Under the pieces are notes generated by a model, which made no database searches, was not told the DNA's origin, and saw nothing but the letters and a program-made list of their open reading frames with translations. From NCBI GenBank assembly GCA_964406775.1, contig CAYOSW010000004.1, positions 8,148-72,147 of the forward strand: a stretch of 64,000 nt of DNA, given 5' to 3'. The stretch is from JACPKO01 sp964406775. Its GTDB lineage: Bacteria; Patescibacteriota; Microgenomatia; Daviesbacterales; UBA10151. A program made the position numbers and the translations under genes. Numbering within the stretch: position 1 is the stretch's first letter; every line of letters starts with the position of its first letter. Of this stretch, positions 43,348-50,935 are shown in pieces.

Positions 43348-44557
43348 AATTTTATCGGAGGCCGTCGGGACATTAACAGTTAATAAATTAAGAACCGGGC
43401 TAGCAACTCTCGGAATAGTCATCGGTATCGGTTCCGTTATCGCCTTAATTTCCTTAGGTCAGGCAAGCTCGCAAGCGATCCAATCACAGATCCAATCTTT
43501 AGGATCCAATCTTTTAACCGTCCAGCCGGGAGGACAATCGCAAGGCGCAGTTAGAGGCGCGGCGGGAGGAGGTTCAACTTTAACTTTAGCCGATGCCAAC
43601 GCAATCAAAACTTCCCCTCAAATTACAACAGTTTCAAACGTTTCCCCTGAATTTTCCAGCCGCTCTCAAGTAACAACCGGGAGTTCAAACACCAACACCC
43701 AAATTATCGGCGTTACTCCCGAATATGCACTAATCAGAAAAACCGAAATGGAAAGCGGAAATTTTATAACCGAGTCAAATGTTAATTCCTTATCAAAAGT
43801 CGCGGTCTTAGGGCCGCAAGTCGTAGCCGATCTTTTCGGTGAAGGCGCAAATCCTCTCGGTCAAAGCATCAGGATTAATGGCCAGACTCTAACGGTGATT
43901 GGCGTAACAACCTCAAAAGGAGGTACCGGATTCCAAAATCAGGATGATATTATTTGGGTTCCCCTCTCCACCGCGCAAAAGCAGCTATTCGGTTCGGATT
44001 ATTTATCATCGATCGCGGTTGAGGCAAAGTCTGCCGACAAGATGGTCGACGCCCAAAACGAAGTGGGATATTTGCTTTTATCCCGTCATAAAATCGCGGA
44101 CCCTGCGGACCGGGATTTCTTTATCTTTAATCAGCAGGATTTATTAAATACAGTTTCCCAAACCACCGGAACTTTTACAACTCTTCTTGCCGGAGTTGCG
44201 GCAATTTCGTTACTAGTCGGCGGAATCGGAATTATGAATATTATGCTCGTAACCGTAACAGAAAGAACCCGGGAAATCGGACTCAGAAAAGCTCTCGGCG
44301 CCAAGAAAAAAATAATCGTCACCCAATTTTTAGTTGAAGCGATAATTTTAACTTTTGCGGGAGGGATAATCGGCGTCGGAGTCGGAATACTTGCCTCTTA
44401 TTTAATAGCAACTTTTACCGGCTCGCCTTTTGTTGTTTCGATACAATCGATCGCTCTTGCCTTCGCCGTTTCTGCAGGGATAGGTATTTTATTCGGCTGG
44501 TACCCCGCCCGCCGCGCTGCTAATTTACAACCGATAGAAGCTCTGAGATACGAGTAG
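43304..44557 (+). CDS. MacB-type ABC transporter permease
   Basis: 417 residues. Four membrane helices: one at about 25-45, a large extracytoplasmic domain (about 50-285), and three at the C-terminus (about 290-400). EYTEILSEAVGTLTVNKLRTGLATLGIVIGIGSVIA and ERTREIGLRKALGAKKKII are signature segments of the MacB/FtsX family. With the ATPase and the adaptor it forms a tripartite-like exporter, here probably for a peptide, lipid or envelope stress product. The starting ATG at 43304 overlaps the ATPase gene by 44 nt. Confidence 0.93.
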   Translation: MQVLINERGHLEYTEILSEAVGTLTVNKLRTGLATLGIVIGIGSVIALISLGQASSQAIQSQIQSLGSNLLTVQPGGQSQGAVRGAAGGGSTLTLADANAIKTSPQITTVSNVSPEFSSRSQVTTGSSNTNTQIIGVTPEYALIRKTEMESGNFITESNVNSLSKVAVLGPQVVADLFGEGANPLGQSIRINGQTLTVIGVTTSKGGTGFQNQDDIIWVPLSTAQKQLFGSDYLSSIAVEAKSADKMVDAQNEVGYLLLSRHKIADPADRDFFIFNQQDLLNTVSQTTGTFTTLLAGVAAISLLVGGIGIMNIMLVTVTERTREIGLRKALGAKKKIIVTQFLVEAIILTFAGGIIGVGVGILASYLIATFTGSPFVVSIQSIALAFAVSAGIGILFGWYPARRAANLQPIEALRYE

Positions 44558-44558
44558 C

Positions 44559-45020
44559 TTACGTGCGAGAGAAGTTGATTATGTATTTAGTTATAAACTT
44601 TACAAGGGCTTGGAATACATTCGCCCTATCAGCCATTTCGGAATTAGAAACATCAAATGCAATTTCGTAAAGAACTGTCGGAGGTACGTCTAGCCATTTA
44701 CCATTAAAACTTAAAAAAACTAACAGTGCCATCACAGCTACCCTTTTATTCCCATTTTTAAAAGGGTGATTTTTTATTAAAGAAAAGAATAGAATTGCTG
44801 CTTGCTCAGCCAACGAAGGGTAAAGAAACTTACCATCAAACATCTGCTTCGGAGCACCAAGCGAAGACTCTAATAAATTATTATCCCTTGTGGAGTAATC
44901 TGGAATGGGTTCTCCGTATGACATTAACTCTCTCGCCATATCGAAGCAAAGAAATTCGAAATCTTCTGACTCTATCCAATGGAAATTATGTTGCTGCAAG
45001 TCTTCTGAAAGTTTCTGCAT
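44559..45020 (-). CDS. Doc-like Fic-domain toxin
   Basis: 153 residues. NHPFKNGNKRVAVMALLVFL near residue 84 is the Fic/Doc motif HxFx(D/N)GNKR with the catalytic His85; SLGAPKQMFDG is another Doc-like segment. Doc proteins phosphorylate or otherwise modify targets such as EF-Tu. The start overlaps a 41-residue upstream frame that is a likely antitoxin. It ends 1 nt from the permease stop (convergent), an accessory insertion between the exporter and the next regulon gene. Confidence 0.85.
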   Translation of the reverse strand: MQKLSEDLQQHNFHWIESEDFEFLCFDMARELMSYGEPIPDYSTRDNNLLESSLGAPKQMFDGKFLYPSLAEQAAILFFSLIKNHPFKNGNKRVAVMALLVFLSFNGKWLDVPPTVLYEIAFDVSNSEMADRANVFQALVKFITKYIINFSRT

Positions 45021-45111
45021 ATTGTTTTATTCCGCGCTTAACAGCCTTTTTTATTATTCTAGCTTTTACTGGATTTTTAGTTTCGTACTGTTTATTTGTT
45101 GTCTTGTTCAT
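44986..45111 (-). CDS. Probable 41-aa antitoxin of the Doc-like toxin
   Basis: Frame from ATG 45111 to TAA 44986-44988, 41 residues, very basic (KARIIKKAVKRGIKQYAETFRRLA). It overlaps the toxin start by 35 nt, as expected for a coupled toxin-antitoxin pair. A -10 box TATCAT lies 7 nt before the ATG. The C-terminal helix YAETFRRLA is of the kind that could bind a Fic-domain groove, but no family match is recognised by eye. Confidence 0.6.
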   Translation of the reverse strand: MNKTTNKQYETKNPVKARIIKKAVKRGIKQYAETFRRLAAT

Positions 45112-45146
45112 ACCCTTTATGATAACACATTATTGATAAGTTATCT

Positions 45147-45180
45147 TTTAAGCATTTTCTCAGATTCCTACCTATATAAT
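45147..45180 (+). promoter_or_regulatory. Promoter with 11-bp direct repeat, DUF5666-like gene
   Basis: TTTAAG (45147-45152) and TCTCAG (45158-45163), 11 bp apart, then TATAAT (45175-45180) and ATG at 45190. The gap to the -10 is 11 bp, slightly longer than in the other three sites. Confidence 0.5.
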
Positions 45181-45189
45181 ATGTTGAAG

Positions 45190-45651
45190 ATGAAAAAAGA
45201 AATTTTATATCCGGTTATTACTGCCGTTATTGTCGGTGCCGTCGCTTTTTATGGCGGGATGCATTACCAGCAATCAAAAAGAGCTGCCTTTTTTGCGGAC
45301 GGAAAAGGCAACTTTAACTTCCAGGGGCAGGGTGGACGGATGATGGGCGGGAACGGCAGCGGACAGGGCCGCGGAGGTATGATGGGATCCCGCCCAACCG
45401 TCGGAGAGGTAATTTCTTCGGATGATAAATCAATCACAGTCAAATTAGATGACGGTTCAACTAAAATCGTTTTAATTTCGGAGAGTACAACGATTAATAA
45501 AACCGATCCCGGTTCAAAAGCTGATCTGAAAGAGGGAACTAAAGTTGCGGTTTTCGGTACCGACAATAACGGCACGGTTACCGCCCAAAGCATCCAACTC
45601 AATCCGCAAATCCGCACTTTCCAAAGCTCCCCCAGCGCTTCGCCCAAATAA
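45190..45651 (+). CDS. Membrane-anchored DUF5666-like protein with Gly/Met-rich linker
   Basis: 153 residues from ATG 45190; an in-frame ATG at 45181 lies directly against the -10 box, and the frame is open far upstream only because no stop intervenes. N-terminal membrane helix, then a Gly/Met/Gln/Arg-rich linker (about 40-70; GGRMMGGNGSGQGRGGMMG), then a beta-barrel-like domain (VGEVISSDDKSITVKLDDGSTKIVLISESTTINK) as in DUF5666. Function unknown. Shared promoter repeat links it to the two-component system. Confidence 0.78.
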   Translation: MKKEILYPVITAVIVGAVAFYGGMHYQQSKRAAFFADGKGNFNFQGQGGRMMGGNGSGQGRGGMMGSRPTVGEVISSDDKSITVKLDDGSTKIVLISESTTINKTDPGSKADLKEGTKVAVFGTDNNGTVTAQSIQLNPQIRTFQSSPSASPK

Positions 45652-45679
45652 TTAATTCCTCTACGGTGTTAAAATTAGA

Positions 45680-46864
45680 ATGATGAGACTTCTTCTTGTT
45701 GTAATTATCGTTTCGCTTTTGATAGTTGCCGGTGCAATTCATTATTTTTACCCGACTCTTTACGGAATAATTCCCGATAAATCCGCAGATATTCCTAAAC
45801 TGAATCTTCTCCCCAGCCCGGCCCCAACAGGCGGAGATGAAAACGGAATCCCGGATGCCGATATTCCCGCAGAAACTATAGTTACTGAAGGACTCGACAC
45901 TCCCTGGGCAATTGCTTTTTTACCCACCGGGGATATGTTGGTTACGGAAAGAAAAGGAACTATCCGGTTAGTTACTAAAAACGGACAGCTAGGGGAAGAT
46001 CCCGTCTCAACGATTGGAAGTGTAAAAGAAATCGGGGAAGGCGGACTTTTAGGAATTGCGCTACATCCGGATTTTGAAAAAAATAATTATGTCTATCTCT
46101 ACTACACTTTTTCCGCCGAAGGAGACAGCACTAAAAACAGGGTAGTCAGAATGAAGTATGACAATGGGAAATTAATTAATGAGGAAATAATTCTCGACAA
46201 AATCCCCGGAGCCTCTAATCACAACGGCGGAAGAATCAAATTCGGACCCGATAACTTCCTATATATAACAACCGGTGATGCTCAGGAACCATCTCAAGCT
46301 CAGGATAAAAATTCTCTTGCCGGAAAAATCTTAAGGGTGACTCCGGAAGGAAAACCCGCTCCGGACAATCCTTTTAATAACGAGGTCTATTCCTACGGTC
46401 ACAGAAACCCGCAGGGAATTGCCTGGGGAAAATCCGGAATAATGTATGAAACGGAACACGGCCCATCAGGCGGGAGTTTGGGAACCGGTAACGACGAAGT
46501 CAATGTAATTAGACCGGGTGATAATTACGGCTGGCCCGTTATTCAGGGAGATCAGACTAAAGAAGGAATGGTTACACCGAGTAATAATTCTACTCCGTCA
46601 GTTGCCTGGGCTCCCGGTGGACTGGCTGTTATCGATAATAAACTATACTTCGGAGGTTTACGCGGGCAAGCCTTATATTTGCAGTACCCTGAGGACGAAA
46701 GCTTAATTTTTAAAGAGTATTTTAAGGGAAAGTACGGAAGGATCAGAGAAGTTATTCTCGGACCGGACAATATGCTTTATATAGCCACAAGCAACCGCGA
46801 CGGAAGAGGAATGCCCAATAAAACCGATGACCGGATAATTAGAATCAATCCTTCAAAGCTCTGA
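45680..46864 (+). CDS. PQQ-dependent sugar dehydrogenase-like protein (glucose/sorbosone dehydrogenase family)
   Basis: 394 residues. Membrane anchor (about 3-24) and a Pro-rich linker, then a six-bladed propeller: LDTPWAIAFLPTGDMLVTERKGTIRLV, GGLLGIALHPDF, SNHNGGRIKFGPDNFLYITTGDA, YSYGHRNPQGIAW. These match aldose sugar dehydrogenase (YliI) and sorbosone dehydrogenase. The family oxidises sugars outside the membrane with PQQ; this host is unlikely to make PQQ itself. TAAAAT (45670-45675) is a probable -10. Confidence 0.85.
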   Translation: MMRLLLVVIIVSLLIVAGAIHYFYPTLYGIIPDKSADIPKLNLLPSPAPTGGDENGIPDADIPAETIVTEGLDTPWAIAFLPTGDMLVTERKGTIRLVTKNGQLGEDPVSTIGSVKEIGEGGLLGIALHPDFEKNNYVYLYYTFSAEGDSTKNRVVRMKYDNGKLINEEIILDKIPGASNHNGGRIKFGPDNFLYITTGDAQEPSQAQDKNSLAGKILRVTPEGKPAPDNPFNNEVYSYGHRNPQGIAWGKSGIMYETEHGPSGGSLGTGNDEVNVIRPGDNYGWPVIQGDQTKEGMVTPSNNSTPSVAWAPGGLAVIDNKLYFGGLRGQALYLQYPEDESLIFKEYFKGKYGRIREVILGPDNMLYIATSNRDGRGMPNKTDDRIIRINPSKL

Positions 46865-46938
46865 GACCTTGACCTATATTGATATATTTTTAGATTATTG
46901 ACGGCTTACGTATTCCCCGTAGTATAAAACTATTATCA

Positions 46939-47973
46939 ATGCAAAAAGCTAACCTGCCCTGGCTTTTCATTCTCAATGTTTTCCTGCTTGTTGTCCTTTT
47001 CATCTCGCTTTCTAAACCCGCTTCAGTAAAATCGGCACTTGCTGAGCATATTGTTATTTCCGAGGTTCAGATTGGCGGAGAATCCGCGAATGACGAGTTT
47101 GTTGAGCTTTATAATCCGACCGGTTCGGATTTGGATTTAACCGGCTGGAGACTTGCCAGAAAAACTTCCGGTACGTCATCTGCAAACCTTGTGACAACTA
47201 TGAGCGGATCCATCCCCGCTCACGGATATTTCTTAGTTACTCCTCCGACAGGCTATACCGGTGCGGTACCGGCAGATTTAGTTTACTCCCCTGCCGGAAC
47301 CAGAATCTCCGCCGACAATACTGTTTATCTTTACGGAAGCGATAGTGCAACTCTGGTTGATAAGGTAGCTATCGGCGATGGTGCGACTGACGGGGAAGGA
47401 AACCCCGCGCCTCTGCCGGGAGCGGGACAAAGCATAGAGCGAAAAGCTAAAACTTCTTCGACTTCAGAATCGATGGAATCGGGCGACGCAAACCAGGGTA
47501 ACGGCGAGGACACAGACAACAATTCTGACGACTTCATTTTAAAGAGCGTCTCCGGACCTCAGGATTCAACATCTTCCGCAGAAATCCTCAGTGCCTCGCC
47601 TAGTCCGTCATCATCAGAGAGTGCCTCTCCTTCGGTTGAGCCTTCCGAAGAACCATCCGCCTCCCCGTCCGCATCTCCGAGTGCGGAACCGTCCGAATCT
47701 CCGAGTCCTTCTGCCTCAGCCAGCGCAACCCCAACTCCTTCTGCCTCCCCTAGCACAGCACCAAGCTCCTCTCCTTCGGCTCAACCCTCATCAAGCCCCA
47801 GTATGAGTCCCAGCGCTTCGTCATCTGCATCTCCAAGTACAAGTCCTCAACCGTCTCCTACTCCGAATCCGGGAAGGCCAAAATTGGTCTGCAAATTTGA
47901 GCCGATAAAAGTCAAGTTCGGTAAATTCGAGTTTACACTTTATAATTTCTCCTGCCGGTGGACTAATTCTTAA
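46939..47973 (+). CDS. Secreted lamin-tail-domain protein with Ser/Pro-rich stalk
   Basis: 344 residues. Signal/anchor helix (about 8-30), a lamin-tail domain (about 35-165; IVISEVQIGGESANDEFVELYNPTGSDLDLTGWRL), an acidic linker, then about 95 residues of S/P/A/E/T low complexity, and a C-terminal 35-residue domain with two Cys. A stalk plus domain is typical of surface-displayed proteins; no sorting signal is seen. Promoter boxes TTGACG and TATAAA (46923-46928) lie upstream. Confidence 0.8.
   Translation: MQKANLPWLFILNVFLLVVLFISLSKPASVKSALAEHIVISEVQIGGESANDEFVELYNPTGSDLDLTGWRLARKTSGTSSANLVTTMSGSIPAHGYFLVTPPTGYTGAVPADLVYSPAGTRISADNTVYLYGSDSATLVDKVAIGDGATDGEGNPAPLPGAGQSIERKAKTSSTSESMESGDANQGNGEDTDNNSDDFILKSVSGPQDSTSSAEILSASPSPSSSESASPSVEPSEEPSASPSASPSAEPSESPSPSASASATPTPSASPSTAPSSSPSAQPSSSPSMSPSASSSASPSTSPQPSPTPNPGRPKLVCKFEPIKVKFGKFEFTLYNFSCRWTNS
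47590..47878 (+). repeat. Ser/Pro-rich low-complexity coding repeat
   Basis: Degenerate short repeat encoding SPSxSPS-like units (Ser, Pro, Ala, Glu, Thr) within the lamin-tail protein. Units are not exact copies, so it is a simple-composition stalk rather than a perfect tandem array. Confidence 0.8.
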
Positions 47974-47987
47974 AGATCAAATATTAT
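47959..47987 (+). promoter_or_regulatory. Leaderless-type promoter of the second LOG gene
   Basis: TGGACT (47959-47964), 17 bp, TATTAT (47982-47987), exactly six bases, ATG 47994. The -35 overlaps the end of the preceding gene. Confidence 0.5.
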
Positions 47988-47993
47988 TCACGA

Positions 47994-48902
47994 ATGTTAA
48001 GGGAAGCGGGCTCTAATTGGGACTATAGATCCACCAGAATACAGGCGTACGGCATATTGGATAATCAGATTCAGAGCGAAGGAGGAATCTGGATTCCAAA
48101 AGGAGCACGAACCCACGCCTTAGGAAGGGTTGCTAGTCTTGAGCAACAGCTTAATCTGGCCAAGCGGGACCTACTGGTTGCAGAACTGGCAAGATATTAC
48201 AGAGTAGCTTTTTGGGGAGGAACTAAACTAGGACCGGAAACAGAAGAGTATAAAGCCCAAACCGATTTAGCAAAGACAGTCACACTCGTTAGAGCTGTCG
48301 AAAATGCAGATAAGATACACGGCGGAGGAATAGATATCATAACCGGTGGCGGTCCGGGCTTGATGGAGGCTGCAAACAAAGGAGTACGGGAAGCAATTAA
48401 CGATAGTTTGTCCAACGGAGACAGGATAATTACCGCAACAAGTCACGGAGTTCTAATTACATCACTTCCGAATCAATCTGACAAAAATGAATTTGTTACT
48501 CACACTACTTTACATCACGAATTCGGAAGCCGTCTTGAAATGTTTCTGCTTAAAGCACACGGTGTTTTTGTGGGCGAAGGAGGTTTAGGCAGCGCACTGG
48601 AGCTCTTCTTTGCAATGCAGCTTAAACAGGTCGGACATATAGAACCTGAGTACCCGATTATAGCCCACCCTCATTGGGAGCCGATTTTAAAAGCCGCCAA
48701 AGATCAAATGTATACCGGACGCGCAGAAAAACAACTCCCACTGCTAATTAGTGATACCGATTTAAATCTGGTTAAAATTGAAGGCGACCAAGCTGAGATC
48801 ACCAGAATATTTGCAAACGGTTACGACAGGTGGTATGACAAATACCATCGGCACTTTCATTTAACTGAACCCACTGACGGCATTAGCCCTATGGGCAATT
48901 AA
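47994..48902 (+). CDS. LOG-family protein, long form
   Basis: 302 residues. IDIITGGGPGLMEAANKGVRE near residue 115 is the GGGxGxMEAAxxG motif; the second motif reads GEGGLGSALELFFAMQL in place of PGGxGTxxE, keeping the Glu. An N-terminal extension of about 60 residues is not in short LOG proteins. Likely a nucleotide phosphoribohydrolase or nucleotide-binding relative. It ends overlapping the stop of a convergent small gene by 3 nt. Confidence 0.75.
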   Translation: MLREAGSNWDYRSTRIQAYGILDNQIQSEGGIWIPKGARTHALGRVASLEQQLNLAKRDLLVAELARYYRVAFWGGTKLGPETEEYKAQTDLAKTVTLVRAVENADKIHGGGIDIITGGGPGLMEAANKGVREAINDSLSNGDRIITATSHGVLITSLPNQSDKNEFVTHTTLHHEFGSRLEMFLLKAHGVFVGEGGLGSALELFFAMQLKQVGHIEPEYPIIAHPHWEPILKAAKDQMYTGRAEKQLPLLISDTDLNLVKIEGDQAEITRIFANGYDRWYDKYHRHFHLTEPTDGISPMGN

Positions 48903-49069
48903 AACCCCTGAGTGAATTTATAAGCAACCCAAATCCCGGCCAAACCTCCCGCTGCATTCCCGATAATTGAAGTAAAGGAAAGAAAGTCCGCTCCGAAGAG
49001 GACGGGCACATAACCTCCGATTAATGATCCGATAACCATTCCTATAATAACCAACGTTTTACGGGACAT
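48899..49069 (-). CDS. Small membrane protein (56 aa), Gly-rich
   Basis: Frame ATG 49069 to TAA 48899-48901. Two helices (about 5-26 and 30-52) rich in Gly and small residues (GMVIGSLIGGYVPVLFGA, IIGNAAGGLAGIWVAYKF), like the glycine-zipper membrane proteins common in these bacteria. It begins 1 nt after the Pr6Pr-type gene, so the two are co-transcribed. Confidence 0.75.
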   Translation of the reverse strand: MSRKTLVIIGMVIGSLIGGYVPVLFGADFLSFTSIIGNAAGGLAGIWVAYKFTQGF

Positions 49070-49070
49070 A

Positions 49071-49673
49071 TTAATTTTTCTTTTTTCCTAAGCGGTTACC
49101 CAACCAAATCAAAACAACCCCCACAAAACCCAGGAAAGATAGGAGCATAGCTACATTTATAAAAACTTTTAAGTAACTCCCTGAAGTAACCGGATTTAAA
49201 AACGGGTAAGGATACCAATGAACAAACGGGCCGCGGATCAGAGTATATGCGGAGAATATTACTGGGAAGACGAGCCACTGAAGAACAATCTTGTATTCAA
49301 GCTTCTTACCCGAGGGAAATAATACCCAACCTAAAAATGAGGCTATGGGCATAACGCCGTGGAGCGTTAAATTCACCCAGGGGTCAAGAGCCAGGGAATG
49401 TGCATTAACCAGAATTGACCAGTAAATAATTCCGGTTATTGTCATATACAAAACCGCTGCTCCATATATCCAATCCAAGGTTTTTGAAGTTTTCCTAACT
49501 CCGGAAAATCCGAAGTATAAAAAAATTGCAGAGATGGTAATGTTGCTGAGAACCGTAAAGTAACTGAAAAAAATCACAATAACGTTCAGGGATAGAAGAA
49601 AGGCCGCAGTTAAAGCAGCAGTGTCGAGTATTCCGAAAAAAAGAAAGTAGAGCCTGGGAAAACTTCTTGGCAT
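49071..49673 (-). CDS. Pr6Pr-family membrane protein
   Basis: 200 residues, six membrane helices. FFSYFTVLSNITISAIFLYFG, LHGVMPIASFLGW and RGPFVHWYPYPFLNP are the conserved segments of the Pr6Pr family (related to eukaryotic FAR-17a/AIG1). Function is not established; ester hydrolase activity is known for the animal relatives. Promoter TTGATT-17-AATAGT-6-ATG lies upstream. Confidence 0.8.
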   Translation of the reverse strand: MPRSFPRLYFLFFGILDTAALTAAFLLSLNVIVIFFSYFTVLSNITISAIFLYFGFSGVRKTSKTLDWIYGAAVLYMTITGIIYWSILVNAHSLALDPWVNLTLHGVMPIASFLGWVLFPSGKKLEYKIVLQWLVFPVIFSAYTLIRGPFVHWYPYPFLNPVTSGSYLKVFINVAMLLSFLGFVGVVLIWLGNRLGKKKN

Positions 49674-49679
49674 AAATTA

Positions 49680-49708
49680 ACTATTCCACAAGCGTGGCGC
49701 TTAATCAA
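49680..49708 (-). promoter_or_regulatory. Leaderless-type promoter of the Pr6Pr gene
   Basis: Minus strand TTGATT (49703-49708), 17 bp, AATAGT (49680-49685), six bases, ATG at 49673. The plus-strand promoter of the divergent gene begins at 49714, so the two promoters are back to back. Confidence 0.5.
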
Positions 49709-49713
49709 TATAA

Positions 49714-49742
49714 TTGACAAACCTTTTTTTCTAATCTACCCT
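49714..49742 (+). promoter_or_regulatory. Promoter of the DUF5684-like gene
   Basis: Perfect TTGACA (49714-49719), 17 bp, weak TACCCT (49737-49742), 7 nt, ATG 49750. Confidence 0.5.
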
Positions 49743-49749
49743 TAACACA

Positions 49750-50148
49750 ATGGGTGAAGAAAATACTGTAGGACTACTTCCGACAATGGGTTTTGCTCTG
49801 GTTTTGAGCATTATAGTCATCGTTTCTATTTGGAAGATTTTTGAAAAAGCCGGGAAACCGGGGTGGGCCGCCATTATCCCGATTTATAATATGTACGTTT
49901 TGCTAAAAATTGTCGGCCGGCCGGGGTGGTGGTTAATATTATTCTTCATCCCTATAGCCAATATTATTGTACCGTTCATAGTCGCCATTGATTTAGCTAA
50001 GGCGTTTAAAAGAAGTACACTATTTGGAATAGTACTTCTCGGGCTATTTTCATTTATAGGATATATGGTTCTCGGATTCGGCAAGTCTGTTTACACCAAT
50101 GCGTCCTCAACCCCGGGTCAAACACCGCAACCAGCCCCTCAAAGTTAG
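49750..50148 (+). CDS. DUF5684-like membrane protein
   Basis: 132 residues. Three or four helices. KAGKPGWAAIIPIYNMYVLLKIVGRPGWW and ANIIVPFIVAIDLAKAFKRS are the conserved segments of DUF5684, sometimes fused to signal peptidase I. The C-terminus is a short Pro/Gln tail. Function unknown. Confidence 0.82.
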   Translation: MGEENTVGLLPTMGFALVLSIIVIVSIWKIFEKAGKPGWAAIIPIYNMYVLLKIVGRPGWWLILFFIPIANIIVPFIVAIDLAKAFKRSTLFGIVLLGLFSFIGYMVLGFGKSVYTNASSTPGQTPQPAPQS

Positions 50149-50158
50149 GCCCTTCTCC

Positions 50159-50167
50159 TGTTATACT
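50159..50167 (+). promoter_or_regulatory. Extended -10 promoter, leaderless type, SGNH hydrolase gene
   Basis: TGT-TATACT (TG dinucleotide plus -10 at 50162-50167), then exactly six bases and ATG 50174. The -35 region is poor, as is usual with an extended -10. Confidence 0.55.
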
Positions 50168-50173
50168 TAATTT

Positions 50174-50935
50174 ATGCCCGCTTATGGATCCGGAAAAAGG
50201 CGTAAAAAAATTTTTACAGCCTTAGTCATTTGCCTCATTTTACTGTCGGTATTTTATCTTAACAGGTCTTATGCCAGAATTTTTGAATATACGAATCAAT
50301 TTCCCGTTTCGAAAATTCAAGCTTCATATACTTTAACGGAAGGTCAGGGCTCAGAGGTACTTAAATACACAGCTCTGGGGGACAGTCTGACTTACGGATT
50401 CGGCGCCCCGGACTATCAAAACACGTATCCTTTCGTTTTCGCTAAAAAATTTCTAAACAAATACAAGTCGGTTGAGGTAAGCAATCTTGCCCGGCCCGGA
50501 GCCGTTTCTCAAGATGTAGTCACCTTTCAGTTACCTGAGGCTTTAGAGATAAATCCCGGATTTGTCACTTTGATGATTGGCACAAACGACGTACACGACT
50601 ATGTCGGTGAAAAAGATTTTCAGCTTACTGTAGAAAAAATTGTGGATAGTCTTCAGGCAAATACGCAAGCCGGAATTCTACTGATAAATATTCCCTATCT
50701 TGGGACAGATTCTTTAATATTGCCGCCGTTTAATTATTTTATGGACTACAGAATAAAAAGATACAATAAAATATTGCTTGAAATAGCAAAATCCAAAAAG
50801 ATAAAATACTTTGATCTGTACACTTCATCTTTCAAAAACTTTAAAGATAATCAGGATATTTATTATTCTTACGACGGCTTTCATCCGTCCTCAGCCGGGT
50901 ATATTTTTTGGGGAGATTTAATTAATGCTGATTAG
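50174..50935 (+). CDS. SGNH/GDSL-family hydrolase, membrane-anchored
   Basis: 253 residues. N-terminal membrane helix (about 12-30). Block I TALGDSLTYGFG near residue 72 with the catalytic Ser, block III MIGTNDVHD, and block V DGFHPSSAGY with the Asp and His. These hydrolases add or remove acetyl groups on surface sugars. The 11-nt overlap with the following acyltransferase gene suggests a functional pair. Confidence 0.9.
   Translation: MPAYGSGKRRKKIFTALVICLILLSVFYLNRSYARIFEYTNQFPVSKIQASYTLTEGQGSEVLKYTALGDSLTYGFGAPDYQNTYPFVFAKKFLNKYKSVEVSNLARPGAVSQDVVTFQLPEALEINPGFVTLMIGTNDVHDYVGEKDFQLTVEKIVDSLQANTQAGILLINIPYLGTDSLILPPFNYFMDYRIKRYNKILLEIAKSKKIKYFDLYTSSFKNFKDNQDIYYSYDGFHPSSAGYIFWGDLINAD

Noticed and set aside
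44905..45189. Long upstream extension of the DUF5666-like protein
   Set aside because: It overlaps the toxin-antitoxin pair on the other strand and contains the promoter repeats; the start is the ATG at 45190 (or 45181).
47559..47806. Open frames within the Ser/Pro-rich region on both strands
   Set aside because: Produced by the repetitive codon bias of the stalk; shadows of the lamin-tail protein.
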